Source: Sciurus carolinensis
Lineage: Eukaryota; Chordata; Mammalia; Rodentia; Sciuridae
DNA length: 64,000 nt
NCBI RefSeq assembly: GCF_902686445.1
Contig: NC_062222.1
Coordinates: forward strand, 133,245,035 to 133,309,034
Direction of reading: 5' to 3'
Part shown: in pieces, positions 32,661 to 45,545 of the stretch
Numbering within the stretch: the first letter of the stretch is position 1
Layout of the letters: each line of letters begins with the position of its first letter
Position numbers and translations under genes: made by a program
The notes under the pieces: generated by a model
What the model was told of the DNA's origin: nothing
The model's input: the letters and a program-made list of their open reading frames with translations, nothing else
Database searches by the model: none

Positions 32661-34885
32661 TTTAGCGAACTATAATGATTTTTAAAAGGAGAATAAGATA
32701 ACCCAGTATTCACAGAAATGTAAGGAAACACATTCTGCTCTATAGTGGAGATATTTATCAACGATCTAGTTTGCTTTTAGTTTTCTCTTTTAACTTAACA
32801 TCGCCATTTCTAGAAATGTATTCTAAAAAAAAAAAACAATGACTGAAAAACATACAACTACAAAACTGATGAATTTCTGTGTGTATCTGTAAATAGGCTC
32901 ACATATGACTGTGTGTTTATACAAATATACACATATTTATATACTATAACTATATAATACATACATACATGCAAGTATATCTTAATATACTTGGAGAGTC
33001 TATGAGAAAAATTGAAAAACTTTTCCCAAAGAGCCAGAGCCAATATGACAGACTATAAAGTCAATTGGCCCTTGTTTTTAATCCTATTCTGCACACTCCT
33101 CAAAGATCCAGACAATTCTGAGTTTTAGAGGGACAAGCACATCCTCTGGCTATTTCCTGCCCTAGTGTGACTGATATTAAAAGGAGAAATACAGAGATTT
33201 TAAACAAATATCTGCAACACAGTGTGCTCAGAAAAAAAAATGTGAAATTGTTGGATGAAAGATTGAACTAAATTCTCTGTGCCTCTGTTTCCTGCTCTAA
33301 AACATGAATGTGGCTGGCATTTTCCAGTGATATTTGATCTAAGGAAACTTTTGAAATTACACCATATTCTTGGAACACAAAAAGCATGTCATGTAAAACA
33401 ATACACACTTTTTTATTTAAAGTGACTTTTAATAACAGTTACAGAGAAATAGATGTGCTCAGTATAAAAGTTTAATGTGCAATCGCATTGAACATATTAC
33501 AGCTGTAAAGTGAAACCGTAAGACAAGATGTCTAATGTGGACTGGAACCCCTCAGACTGCAGTCCCTGTAGCCAAGGGCAGGTTCAATGCTGGTGCTCAT
33601 GTGTCAGGATGCCCCTCGCTAGGTGACCTTTGGATTTCTAAGGGATGTCTGAGGTTTCATTAAAGATAGCTTGTCACCTATATTAGGAATCATATCAAAT
33701 ACACTTCATATATTTTCTTACACTAATTTTGAATGACACATTTTTAAGAACAAATTGCTACTTCCTGGTGATTTTTCACCCTAGCATCTCTTGGAATGCA
33801 GGTGATGTAGGATAGGTTTGTATTGTTTGTATTGTTTTCAAAGTTCCTAATTCCTTTTTTCATTCCCCCAAATAGAAGAAGACAGAGCCCAAAAAAATCT
33901 TTTGTAGACCTGGAGCTCATAAATGGGAAACTGCACTCTCTGGAAGGAGGGTTTTACGTATAGAAGCAAAATGGCCTCAGTCCCTCCAAGTAGCACCCGT
34001 CGAGTCCACCAGAAAGCAAGAGCTCACTGAACATGTGCAAAGTCCAAGACTGTTCTATACTCAAGAATATGCAGCAAGACAGCAAAATCTTTGTTCTCAG
34101 AGAGCACACATTCTGGTGTAATACAAGGATTTGGCCAAAGAATTATGTGAATGTATAAATATAAACTGGGATAAGGACAGGGAAAGGAGGATACAAGAAG
34201 CTAAAAAATGTGTCTCAAGGAAATCTGGTCTCATCTGGAGACTTCAAGGAAGTGAGATCTGTTTGAGCTGAGCTAGGAGCCGTGGAGGAATGACCAGAAG
34301 TTCCTTCTCTCCTTTTTAGACTTCTCTCCTTGAGGTTTACCTCACGGAACTTGGTACCCTTTTTCCTGTTCTTGGAATTCTTGTTGAACAGAAATCTACA
34401 GAGCTCATTTCTTACCACCTCAAGCCTTGCTGGAAGGTTAACTTCTCGATTAAGATCATTAGGATGTCTTTTTGCAAAAGAAACAAAAAACTGTAATCCT
34501 TGACATCCTAAAAGTTATATGATTTTACTTTTCATTTTTTCTTTTTCTAGCTATGATTTCCATAAAGGAAAATATTTTCTCTTCTTTGCTCACTGATATA
34601 TTCAAAATACTCAGAACAGTATTTGTATATGGTTGGATATTTAAAATATTAAGGTCATGTGTGGTTCATCATTTATGCCGAATCATAGTAACAAGGCAAC
34701 TGTTTTGATTTAACATCTTCAAGTTGTTAGGCATTCCTTCAATTATGATAAGATACAAGGAGAAAATAAAATTTTTGCTACTATTTACAGATCAGAGAGG
34801 TTACACTGCTTGCCTGGAGACACTCACAGAGAGGTCAGAGAATGAAAGCATAGGAGAGAGGGACCCAGGATCCAAGCTTTCACGG
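32661..34885. other. AT-rich unique sequence, no recognised gene
   Basis: Includes a TA/CA-rich stretch at 32,890-32,980. Frames are under 70 codons. Nothing else was recognised. Confidence 0.4.
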
Positions 34886-34890
34886 GGTCC

Positions 34891-35222
34891 AGGTGTTATC
34901 CCAACAGGGTTTCCATGGACACTTTTAGTTGGTACCTTTAAAGAAAGCCAGCATGAGCTCTAGGTCACATGTGGCAGAGCGGAGGTCACTGTGACATACC
35001 TGCAGACTCCATGTGGGCTGATTAGTGGAACCAGACAAGTAAGCTGTATGCAACTGTCCTTTAGGGAGGTGTCACCAGGAAGAAGTGGTGTGAGGCAGAG
35101 ATATCAGGACCAGTCTCAGGAGGACCTGGGAGAAGTGCAGATCTGGGAACAACCGTCTGAGCCTCAGTTCTGCTGTGAGAAATCCCAGGTTACACTTAAA
35201 ATGGATGCCAAGGCAACATAAA
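34891..35222. repeat. Locally duplicated block, copy 1
   Basis: Aligns with 35,462-35,806. Shared blocks are a 'gttatcc.aacag' start, 'ggtcactgtgacatacct' at 34,984, 'tgtgggctg', 'gctgtatgca', 'gtcaccaggaag', 'tgtgagaaat' and 'gcaacat' at the end. Offsets run from 571 to 587 bp, so the copies have small indels. I do not recognise the family. It may be a tandem duplication or two insertions of one unknown repeat. Confidence 0.75.
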
Positions 35223-35461
35223 TTACAGACATTCACTGCACTCCACCCTTTGGGGCCTCAGAATCGCCCCTCCAATGTGAGACTGTGTGGTTGGAGAGGT
35301 GGAGGTGTGCTGACCCTCAGCAGGGAGCGAGTTTGTGGCAAACGCTGTCGGGAAAGCTGGGGAATAGGGAAGACTAGAGGGAGGGAGTGACCAAGGGGTC
35401 TACTAACATGGAGCCAGCATCTCTGGGAAAGCAATAATCCCCAATTAAATGTTTTGGTTTC
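35223..35461. other. Spacer between duplicated blocks
   Basis: About 240 bp of purine-rich sequence. It is not obviously related to the flanking copies or to a known repeat. Confidence 0.4.
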
Positions 35462-35806
35462 AGGATGTTATCCGAACAGAAAGCTCACAGGGAGTGTTAG
35501 CTGGTGGCTTTAAAGTAAGCAGGCTTGAGTTCTAAGAGGTGACTCGGTGATGCACTGGTGGTCACTGTGACATACCTACAGAGTTCCTGTGGGCTGTAGG
35601 TGTCAGCAGAGACAGTCAAGTAGGCTGTATGCAGTTGCCCCATAGGGAGTGGTCACCAGGAAGTCGTGTTAAAGAGGAGTTATCAGGGTCGGCCACACTG
35701 AGGAACTGGGAGAAGGCGCAGAGCTAGAAACTGCATCAAAAGTGACTGAGCCCTGACTCTGGTGTGAGAAATTCCAAGTTTATTAAAGTGGAGTCTGAAG
35801 CAACAT
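35462..35806. repeat. Locally duplicated block, copy 2
   Basis: Diverged second copy of 34,891-35,222 in the same orientation. It ends next to the start of an L1 ORF2 fossil. Confidence 0.75.
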
Positions 35807-35819
35807 GAACTTATAAGAA

Positions 35820-36450
35820 GTCATTACAACAATATAAAAAAGTAATTGAAAGACAACTAAAACAGTACCTAGAGGAGAAATTATAGTTACAAATGAATAT
35901 ATTAGAAGGAAAAGATTTCAAATGAATTATTTCCGTTCCATACACCATAGTTGATTAGACAGAACAACGGAAAGAACTAAAATATAAAAGGAAATAAAAC
36001 TGAAAGCAGAAAATAATTGAGAAAATCAATTAAAGCTAAAGTTCCTTATTTGAAACAATCAGTAGTATTGATAAGCCCAGACTTAGTCTTATCAAGAGGA
36101 AAAAAAGAAGAACAAAGCCCACAGATAACAATATTGTACACTTAAGAACAGATATCATTAGATTTATAGCTATTCAAAAGATACTAAAAAAATTACAATA
36201 ACTTTAAATACACCAAGTCAATACTTTAGGTGAAATGAATTCCTTGAAAGATGCAAACTACTAAAATGACTTAAAGAATAAATAAAACATCTAAAGAAAC
36301 ACACATACATCAAGGATTGAAAAGAAAAATCCACACCCAAAGCTCTTCACTTGAAAATTCTATTAAACATTTTGTAAAGTAATAATATCAATCTTACGCA
36401 AATACTTTCAGAATGTAGAGGAGGAAGGAACACTTCCCAATTCAAGGTAA
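35820..36450 (+). mobile_element. Ancient L1 ORF2 fossil, sense
   Basis: A-rich sense ORF2 sequence. 'aaacagtacctagaggagaa', 'gaaaatcaattaaagctaaa', 'ttccttgaaagatgcaaact' and 'gaggaaggaacacttcccaa' follow the order between the endonuclease and reverse transcriptase domains. All frames are broken. Confidence 0.75.
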
Positions 36451-36474
36451 ATATCCTTGAATTGGTGAGTCACT

Positions 36475-36910
36475 GTGGCAAGTATAATGCCTGCCACCCC
36501 AAGACTTCCATGTTCTCATCTCTCGAAATCATGAATAGATTACCTTATGTATGACAGGAACTTTGCGGATCTCTTTATAGGAATGATCTTGAGATGGGGA
36601 GGTCACCTTGAATTTATCTGAGTGGACCTAACATAACCACGAGGGGACACAGAAGAGTCAGGATCAGAGAAGGAAAGGTGACAGGGGAAGCAAGCTGTAT
36701 CACAGTCCAGGCAGCCGTGAGCCATAGAATGTCAGCAGTTTCTAAAAGCCTGAGAAGGCAGAAAACAGTTCTCCCTGTACTCTCCAGAACACTGCCTCGG
36801 CAGCACCTTACCTTTAGGTACAGCCCCACTTTGGACTCCGGCATCTGAACTGCAAGATACTTCATGTTTGTTTTAAGGCAGAAAATTTGTGGTTATTCAT
36901 TAAGCAGCTG
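36475..36910 (+). mobile_element. MaLR/MLT1-type LTR
   Basis: 'gatcttgagatggggaggtc', 'ggatcagagaaggaaaggtg', 'ctccagaacactgcctcggc', 'ccactttggactccggcatc', 'gaactgcaagatac' and a closing 'ttttaaggcagaaaatttgt' follow the MLT1-class LTR order. It is a solo LTR. Confidence 0.65.
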
Positions 36911-36914
36911 TGAA

Positions 36915-37670
36915 ATATTTGTTTAGTCTTCCTTCCTCCCTGTTTCCTGACATGCTAAATTCCTGGGAACCTCCAGTGAAAAGTGTCTTTTGTATGCTAA
37001 TGAGAAGACCAATGGTGGCTCCTGACTCCTTCAACTTCAGGACAGGGGGCTGATCAACATGAAGACCAAGACAGAAGTATAGGGTTGGAACTTTCATCTC
37101 CACTCCCCACCTCTGGGGAGGAAAGACAGGCTGAAGGTGAACTTGATCACCAATTATCAATGATGAAATCAATCATAACTACAAAATGAAGTCTTCATAA
37201 AACTCAGAAGTTCTAAAGAGCTTCCTGAGAGCTGATCACTGGAGGTTGTAGAGGTTGGCTTTCCCAGAGAAATCATGGAAGTTCAAGTCCTCCACACAGG
37301 CCTGGTCCAATCTATCACTCCCACCTAGTTGTTCATTTCTGTCCTTTTGATACCCTTTAAAATAAGTGGGTGAACTAAGTGAGTTCTGTGAGCCAAACTA
37401 GTGAATTAATCAAACACAAGAAGCAGTATGCAAACCCCAACTTACAGCCAGTCTGTCAGAAGCACAGGTACAAACCCCCGCTTCAGATTGGCACCTTGGA
37501 GGGACAGGTCTGTGAAGTTGGACTTTCAATCAGTGGGGATTGGTACTGTGGCTTAGGGAGAGTGTCAGAATTGAATTAAATTAGAGGACACCCCGCTGGT
37601 GTCTGCTGTGCAATCGATTGCTGGTGGAGAGAAATCCCCACACAGATTATGATGACCAGAGGTGAAGTTT
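36915..37670 (+). mobile_element. LTR-like ancient element, family uncertain
   Basis: 'ctgagttctgtgagc'-like 'gtgagttctgtgagccaaac' at about 37,379, 'cagccagtctgtcagaagca', 'gtcagaattgaattaaatta' and 'aggacaccccgctggtgtct' near 37,587 are landmarks of an old mammalian ERV-type LTR that I cannot name with certainty. A 66-codon frame at 37379-37579 is incidental. Confidence 0.5.
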
Positions 37671-37889
37671 CTGTGTCAAGTATAAGACAAAAAAAAAAAG
37701 TATCCTTTTAAATATATCTCTTAGATCAGTCATAGGAAGCTAATACAGCCATATTGATAGTACTGTCATTCCTGAGGACTCAGTCTAGGACCCAGTAATT
37801 CTGTAATCACCTACTTCTGTTCATTAAATCCCTTTTTAGCATAAAGTGTTTTCTATAACCTGCATTGAAGCTTAATTGATTTGAAAGTG

Positions 37890-38010
37890 TACTGGTCAGG
37901 AAATCAGGAATGCAGCTACTCTAGCCTTATTCTGAGTCAGTCATGTGACTTCTTAGATCAACATTTTTAATCTATAAAGCAAATGTACTGTATTAGATCA
38001 ATATTTTTTG
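37890..38010 (+). repeat. MIR-like fragment
   Basis: 'actggtcaggaaatcaggaa', 'gtcagtcatgtgacttctta' and 'ttttaatctataaagcaaat' follow the sense MIR order. It is diverged. Confidence 0.5.
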
Positions 38011-38304
38011 AAGTAGCAACATAAAAGATTAATTTAGGTGGCTATGAGCTAGTTTTATTTTTATAACTGTATACAATTTCATTTTTCAAATATGGCAAAT
38101 GATACTGTTTTTCTAAGTATTATAGTATTTTAAAATTTGATTTAAGGAGTCTAAAGTTTAAAAGGGAATAATTTAAATATAAATATTATACAGATACAGG
38201 AGTCCTTTAATATGACTAAACTGGTAAGGAGGTATGATAAATAGTGAAGTTTAGAAAGCAGTCATATTTTTAAAAAAGTCTAATCGGTACTAATTTACTC
38301 ATTC

Positions 38305-38470
38305 ATTTATTCATTCATCAAATATATAAATATTAATGAGCATCTTTCAAGTGCAAGTCTCCAAATCAGAGCACACTAGGAACAAAATAATGAATGTGAT
38401 ACAGTCCCTGACCTGAAATGACCCAGAGTCCACAGGGGAGACAAACGCAGGTTTAAATAGTAAATGTGGT
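38305..38470 (-). mobile_element. Antisense L2 3' end
   Basis: 'ttcattcatcaaatatataa', 'gagcatctttcaagtgcaag' and 'gatacagtccctgacctgaa' are the antisense L2 3' terminus (family sense end: tttgttgaatgaatga-like). Confidence 0.7.
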
Positions 38471-39670
38471 GGCCTAGAAATTGAATGGGGATATGCATGT
38501 GGGCCTACCAATTTCTACTTTTGCAATCTGTAAATTGCAAAATCATCCTCTTCATAAATTTTCCGAAAGATTGATTTAAAACACAAGACAGAGCATATCA
38601 TTCCTTTTCTTTGAAACAGTGATGGATAAGTGATGGCACAAGACAATCTATTTCACTCTTTTTGTACATAAAGTTTTACTGACTGTTTGACTGGAAGACA
38701 GTCATGCACTTTCACTTAGGCATTGTCTGTGACCCCGTTTCATGCTACTAATGCAGAGTTAAGGAATTGTGATATAAGCTGCCAGAAAATCTTAAATATT
38801 TACTGTCATAGTCTTTATGGGAAAAAAATCATCTCTATTTTTATTTTTAGATCCTTCCTATGGGATCCTCATGATCAGTTGAAACCAAACTCCTTATTAT
38901 GACACATGCACACTTTTGACCTCATTCCTTCCATATTCCTGATTGTACCCACCAGCTCATCCAGATGCTAACATGCATGTCTTCGTAAGACTTTTTGTCC
39001 AGAAAATGACATTTTTTTTTTTTTTTTAGTCTAAGATTCTCTCCCTCTTTCTCTATGTGGACAATTTGCTCTCAACCCTTAAAATCCAAACTAACTTTAT
39101 TTGTTCTGTAAAGCCCCCAGCCTGATTTTCCAAGGAAGGATCAGTGATTTCTGCATTTTTGCTTTCTCAACCATCAGTTACTCCCCACTGGGTACCACTT
39201 GGAATGTTTGCATTATTCCTAAATAATTATATTGCTTTCACTATGTTGTTATATATTTCATGGAAAATAACAAAAAATCAAGAAGAAAATAGTAGAGAAG
39301 AAGAAAAAAATCTTCAAATAATACTTCTCAAAAAATTTCTATCAATAATTAGTGAACATCATTTTAGCTATCTTTCTATTCATATTTAAATATGAGTAAA
39401 TAGAAGTAATGTTACAAAAATGCACATAAATAAAATGAAAATAAATTTAAAAAGCACATAAATAAAATGATTTTTTTATTTTAATTAAAGTATCACTTTA
39501 ATTTTACCTATGTTTAGCAAAATAAAATAAATTGAAATGAAGAAATGAATCATTAAATACCAGAAAGGTTTGTGTGTATGTGTGTGTATGTGTGAGATGA
39601 GCATTTTTTAATTCTTAAAAAGACCACTCTCATGATTAAAATTCATTATAAAATGGTAAAGTACTATAAG
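38471..39670. other. AT-rich unique sequence
   Basis: No gene or repeat recognised. A pure T run lies at about 39,011-39,027 and a TG-rich tract near 39,570-39,595. Confidence 0.4.
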
Positions 39671-39672
39671 GC

Positions 39673-40025
39673 ATGAAAGCACTTGCTATGGATTCAATAT
39701 CCCTACCCAAAATTCATATCTGGAGGACACTGCTCCTCTTATCTCAGAATGTGAGTTCATGTGGAGATGGATCCTTGAAAAGGCGATTAAGCTGGAATCT
39801 AATCAGCACTTACATAGAAGAGGAAATTAGAAACCTAAAGAGACACCATAAGCAACATGCCAGAGGAAAGACCACAGGATGTCACAGCAAGAGGGCAGCC
39901 ATCTCCAGGTACGGAGAGACCCTGAGGAGTCCAAGCTTGCAGACCTCCAGCATCCACAACTGTTAGGAGACACATTTCCATCCTTTAAGCCATCCAGTCT
40001 GTGGCTATTATGTTGTGGAGCTCCT
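39673..40025 (+). mobile_element. MaLR/MLT1-type LTR
   Basis: 'tgctatggattcaatatccc', 'acccaaaattcatatctgga', 'tgtgagttcatgtggagatg' and a closing 'ccatccagtctgtggctatt' with 'atgttgtggagctcc' follow the MLT1-class LTR order at about 350 bp. The 97-codon frame across it is a by-product of LTR sequence. Confidence 0.65.
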
Positions 40026-40635
40026 GGTAGACCAGGGTAATGTTTTAACTGTGCTTTAACTTAAATTTCTCCTACTTCTCACAATACTTGAATCTGCTGA
40101 GTTCTCCTAGTTGTTCTGTTTATACTGTTGGCTTTAACCCCATGCACCATGTCTCCCATAGACTATCACTTTGCTCATGTAACTTCAGTATTCAAATTAA
40201 CTCCACCTTGTCATCAATCACATTGTCTTCATTTTTTATTTCATTGTGATGAGCATATTTTATCATCAGATATTTTTCTAAAATGTTCTGTGTCCCCTAG
40301 ACCCTTCATGATTGGGATTATCAGTTCCTCTTATATTTAAAATGCCCAATTTCGTATGCACACTCTCCCAGCTTCTCACATGGAGTTGCTAAGGAGCTCA
40401 AGTTTGGCCAGATGGTTTCAACTTGTGAGTCCCTAGAACTTTTCGGCTTCACCCTCCATCCCTTAACACAGCATTGAAATTTGAGGATTTCTTTCAATCT
40501 GAAGATTGAAATCTTTATGAAAGATTTTTTTTTTTTTCCTTTCTGTTATATGGTTGGATTTCTGTTGCTGTTGCAAGCATCTTGGAGTGAATCAGAGTGG
40601 GGTCACCATTAAACTCAACCACTAGAGGTCAGAGG
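40026..40635. other. Unique sequence
   Basis: Nothing recognised; possible weak L2-like pyrimidine-rich text at 40,130-40,340. Confidence 0.35.
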
Positions 40636-40639
40636 TCAC

Positions 40640-40800
40640 ATTTATTCCTCCTCCTACTCAACACATGCCCTTGAAAGGTACTTGATCTCTCTGTGTCTCA
40701 GTTTTCCTCACCTGTAAGGTGAAGATGATGGAATCTACTTCATAGAAGAATTGAGTGAATTACTAAATGTGAAAAGTGCTACCTAGTCTTACTGATTATT
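40640..40800 (+). repeat. MIR-like fragment
   Basis: 'gtacttgatctctctgtgtc', 'tcagttttcctcacctgtaa', 'ggtgaagatgatggaatcta' and 'gagtgaattactaaatgtga' follow the sense MIR order closely. Confidence 0.75.
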
Positions 40801-41241
40801 GCAGTTTCATATGGTAATCTTTACTTAACTCCCACGTCTTTAATGTTTGCACTAATATGTAATGTTGTTATTTTCCACTTCATTTTGTGTAATTTTCTTA
40901 AGCCTGTTGGATTGTGTTTCAAGTCATGTTCATTCTTCCAATAAAAAGTCCTTAGTTAGATTTTGTGTTGGGATCTGTTACTTTTCTTTCTTCCTCTTAT
41001 TTAGCCCTGATTTTCCTCCATCAGTGTGCCTTGGCACACTTTTATAAAAGTTGGTAAGTTTTATTTTTCTAAGAGAAAGAGAACAAATCTTTCAGGCTTT
41101 GTAGGATGAATACAATCTGTTTTGTATTCTTTAAAAAATTTAAACTATTTAGACATAGAAAAAGCATTCTGAGCTCAAGGGTTTTATATGAACACTCAAG
41201 TAGACTTGTAGGCAGTAGTTTGCTCCCTCTGGAACAACTAT

Positions 41242-41346
41242 GGTGTGTGTGTGTGTGTGTGTATTTGGGTGTGCATGTTATGTAAGTGTTTGCATGTGAG
41301 TGCATGATTGTGAGAATATATTGTGTGTGTGTGTGTGTCTGTGTGT
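41242..41346. repeat. (GT)n microsatellites, two tracts
   Basis: GT repeats at about 41,243-41,262 and 41,320-41,345, with GT-rich text between. These are potential Z-DNA-forming tracts. Confidence 0.9.
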
Positions 41347-44240
41347 ACTCCTCTCCTTCCAGATCATCTTTCTTCCAAATCCATGTAATGAGACATGACT
41401 TCAGTTAGAATATTCTCCATTTTGTTCTCCTGATACTTCTGTATCTGATAGGTCTAATTAATGGGTCATTGGATGGGCCTATTGAGACTATTTCACTTAT
41501 TTTGGAAGAAATTAATACCCCAAAGGAGGTTAATATCAGTAGCAGCATGTCTGACTATTTCCACATTTGGCATTTATTCATCATCGTTTTTATTTTAGTG
41601 TGGTGGTGATTTCCTTTTATTGACAGATTTTTTACTTTCAATTTTTGTTGTTTACTGTAAATTTCATGAGAGGAAAAAGAGCCAAATATTCCTCATATGC
41701 CACCTGAAATCAGAAATAGCAGGATCAGATCTTTCAAGTCTATATCCCAAATAAATACTTGATTTTAAAAACAAAAAGTCCTGCATCTGAGTGCTCAATA
41801 GATTTAATTTGACAAACGAATGCACAAATTCCCATAATTTCACAAATGCAGAAGCCGAGTTAAATATGCAAATGTTGAGTTTATTCCAGAAGAGTCTACT
41901 CACTCATGTGATTCTGTGTTTCAGGTAACGGTGGAAATAAAACTGGCTCCTATAGTTCCTCTCACGGACACCACCCCTGCCATTGCCAGCCTCCCCATCT
42001 CTGCCTCCCTCCTCTGCAGCTGGGCTTTGGATGCCCAGCAGCCAAGTCAAGCCTGAGAGGAACAATTAGGACTCTGAGGGTAAGATGAGGGCTCTAGAGA
42101 CACAGTGAGCAGGGCCGCAGTTGCAAACTGGGTCATGGGGCCTCAGGGACATGTAGGTGACGCAGCTCTGCAGATGACATCCAGCCCTGTGGGGGTGTGG
42201 GCAAACAGCTCTGTCTGCTTAAGACCTTGTTAGCCTCTGTCGTTCCAAAGTAATAGTCTGCTAAGCTTAAGTTAGAAACTGGAAAATGATTTGGAAACTT
42301 TAAAACAAGTATGTTAAGATTGGAGAATAGTATTTGGACCCAAGGAGTCATCTTTAGCATGTTATGCAAATTTCAGGGCAATACCAGATGTAGGGGGAGG
42401 ATCCCACCTGAAAAATACAGTTTTCCGACTGAAAAAAAAAAAAATGACAAAAACAACTCTTTCTTAAAAACAGAAGATAACAGACTTTAGGGTAATTATT
42501 GCTTTCCCTCCCAAACCCTCCCATTTTCCTGTCACTCTTTCTCTTTCTTTGTGTTTTTGTGTTTCTTTCTGTGCATGTGCATGTGTGTCTCAAAATTATC
42601 CTGTTCATCATTACAGATTCAACATGTAGTTCATTACCGGACACATGAGACAGTAAAAATATTTGGAGAACTAGCGATCGAATGAATGCAACTATTAGAG
42701 AGTGAAACATGAGTAACCCAGAGGAAACTACTGAGAAGAACAAACGGAGAGCATCTCTCGGTTGCCTGCTGCTGGAATGTTCTACAAGCATGTCCATGTG
42801 GACCGTCACTGTCCACTACCCCAGACCCACGTCATGTGGAAAGACTCATGATTGCCATGCCAGTGTCAGAGGGGGAGTTTGAACGGGTGTGTTGTCACAA
42901 ACTGGCTACTTAGCCATCACTATGATCTTCTGAGAAATATCAGGTAACCTCCTGTGGCCAGAGACAGTTGGGAGCTAGACATCCCCTTCCAAGAAGGAGG
43001 CAATGAGGCCATATGAACATTAGAAATGGACCTGAGGACAGATCCTCCTCAGTTTTTAACAATTATTAGCAAGGAAATGTAATGGCTCCAGTGATTCTTG
43101 AGAAGGCCTCACTTGCAACATCAGCTACTCTAGCAAACACTTCTTGAAAGAAAACAAGAATTACACTGAGGTTTCAAAGTTGATGCACTAATAACTTCAC
43201 AGAGGATGAAGCCAGATTATGTCTATCAGCAGAGACCTTTACCATGTGAGGCATGGTGAGGAGCTCTAGGCTTTCTGAGCCAGGGGCCATGAGGTGGCTG
43301 GATCTTATCCCTCCTTCAGGCAGGGTACTGCAGGTTGTAATGTCCAAATCACCAGCCAGGAAAATTACTTCTAACATGTCTTATGCTAAGTACCACTACG
43401 GCTTCTATAAATTCCATGATATCTGAACACTTGCAAATAGCCAGTGTGGGTTGCTGCCTTCAGATTTAGCACTACAGGTACAAGGTCACTGGCACTAAAT
43501 TGTAAATTAAGATAAAACTGCATATATCTATATCTATATCTATATATATTATATATAATATGTATGTGTGTGTGTGTGTGTACAGATACACAAACATCTT
43601 ATATCATTTATAGTAAAGTATTTTAAATTAAATCACCACACAAGTGATATAATGTATAAAAATTCAAAGTAACTGGGAAAAGTTCAAACCAAAGCAAACC
43701 CTGAATCTCATTTATTTGTAATCTCAACATTTATCCATCCAATAAATATCAATTATGTGCCAGTATAACAAAAAAAGAAATTTATGTTAAAAAAGGTTAA
43801 GAAGAAAAGCATACTGATTTAAAAAAAATAAGTATATATCAAAGACCCTGGGAAAACTATTTTCTGGCCAGTAAACAAAATCATAAACAAAAGGAAATCA
43901 TCACTGTTTATTGGTTGCAATATACTTGTTTGTAATATATGAACTTGCCATGGGATGTCCAGACTTCTAAAATTAAGCACATCAGATGACAGAAAAATCA
44001 TAATGGGAAGCATTCTAACCTATTAGGTGATAATTGTTCATAAGCCTCTCATGCTTCTGCATATCTGAGCAAAGGCGTGAAATATTTTAGTTCTACACTG
44101 TCGTTTCAATTCTTTTTGTATTAAAAATAAACAGCCCTGGAAAAAAAAGATATATATTTCCCTCTGAGGGCATATTTGTTTACTATCTGGACAAATAAAG
44201 ATCATTTCTCTTTTGAAGGCAAAGTTTAGGCAGATCTTTC
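41347..44240. other. Unique sequence with microsatellites
   Basis: No gene recognised. A 151-codon minus-strand frame (42354-42809) overlaps other frames and has no domain. A compound (TATC)/(TA)/(GT) tract lies at 43,520-43,582. Confidence 0.4.
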
Positions 44241-44254
44241 TCTCACATGTGTGC

Positions 44255-44280
44255 ATGCACACACACACGCACACACACAG
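44255..44280. repeat. (CA)n microsatellite
   Basis: CA repeat with one CG interruption. Confidence 0.9.
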
Positions 44281-44544
44281 CACTTAGTTGTATAGTATAG
44301 CAAACTCTGATCATCTATTCAGCATGCATTCCCTTTTTCTGTCTCCCTTTGTACAGAATTTTAAGAAAGTCCTATTTTTTTCAGAGATTCAGCTCATCTT
44401 CATTTCTAGAGATGGATCCCAATTAGTCTAAACCAATATAAGCATCATATTTCTGAGTGCTTATTACTGCTCCAAAAGTGAGCATACGGCCTCGGATAAC
44501 CCCATCCAACCAAAAAGAGGAATCCAAGTTCTATGGTAAAGGGA

Positions 44545-45165
44545 AACATTAAGAATTGAATCATGTGTCCTCAAAAAGACATATCAAAACAATCAGTCTG
44601 TGACCTTTTCTGCAAACAGGGTCTTTGCAGAAATGAGTATTTAAAATCAAACAAATAAATTAATATAAGAAAGATCAACAGAGTAGATGAAGGGGATCAG
44701 TGGAGGGGAGAGAATGGAAGAGGCAAGTCCTGGGGATTGAAATGAAGCAAATTATGTCCTATGCATTCATGAACATGTCAGTATGAACCCCACAATTATG
44801 TATAACTATAAGGCACTAGTAAAAATTTGTAAATAAAAGAGATCCTACAGGATCTAGGGTGATCAGCTAGTCTGTTATGACTGGTGTCCTTAAAAGATGT
44901 CCCTGTGAGGACACCGACCCCAGGGGAACAGGCCGTGATGAAGAAGCAGGAGAAGGGAGCCAGGTGGCCACAGACCAAGGACCAGGGAGGCCTGCAGATG
45001 ACCCTGGAGCAGTGGCTACGGAACCCCACGGTTCCCACAGGGTCCACATGGCTGCCACGCCTGGGCTCCACACCTCCAGGCTCCAGGACTGTGAGGTGAG
45101 ACATCTCCTTCCTGTTTTTCTTTTTCATACATTTTTAAAGTTACCCAGTTTGTGTTACTTTATTG
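44545..45165 (+). mobile_element. MaLR/MLT1-type LTR interrupted by an L1 3' end
   Basis: The left part has 'attgaatcatgtgtcctcaa' and 'acagggtctttgcagaaatg'. The right part has 'gttatgactggtgtccttaa', 'ctccaggactgtgaggtgag' and 'agttacccagtttgtgttac'. The two are collinear around an L1 tail at about 44,655-44,842. A 175-codon plus-strand frame from 44,877 runs out of the LTR and has no domain. Confidence 0.65.
44655..44842 (+). mobile_element. L1 3'-end fragment nested in LTR
   Basis: 'ggggagagaatggaagaggc', 'atgtcagtatgaaccccaca', 'attatgtataactataaggc' and an A-rich 'gtaaataaaaga' end are typical of an L1 3' UTR. It is truncated at its 5' end. Confidence 0.6.
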
Positions 45166-45424
45166 TTGTAACCTTGGGAATTGAATGCAGAAAGAGTCGC
45201 TCTTTATTTCCTGAAGAAGGAAAACGGAAATGGCTACTGTCCTGTAACTTCAAGGAGAAAAAACCTGAGCACAAAGCAGACAGGAGAAGGAGGAAACCTG
45301 AGCACACTGTAAGGCGGGCCCGGCCGGCACACACACACGGGATTTCCTGGGCCTCTAGCTCCTTCATGAAATGCTCGACTTCCGCATTTGCTAAGTCACC
45401 TTGAGATATGAAAAAATGAAAATA

Positions 45425-45545
45425 TCCTAACATACACATGTATACATGGTTTATCATACATGTTTACATGGAATATCATAGTTAATATGTGATATATATA
45501 CATATATGTATACACATACATATACATATATATAGCTCATATATT
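45425..45545. repeat. TA/CA-rich simple-sequence region
   Basis: Alternating TATA, CATA and TATG units, densest at 45,490-45,533. Likely low-complexity expansion. Confidence 0.8.

Noticed and set aside
34891..35806. Paired LTRs of one short provirus
   Set aside because: The spacer is only about 240 bp, and the block ends lack convincing TG...CA termini.
36475..37670. An endogenous retrovirus provirus
   Set aside because: Only LTR-like sequences are seen, of two different types. No gag, pol or env coding remnant lies between or beside them.
44877..45404. 175-codon plus-strand frame as a gene
   Set aside because: It begins in the 3' half of a MaLR LTR and runs on by chance into flanking DNA.
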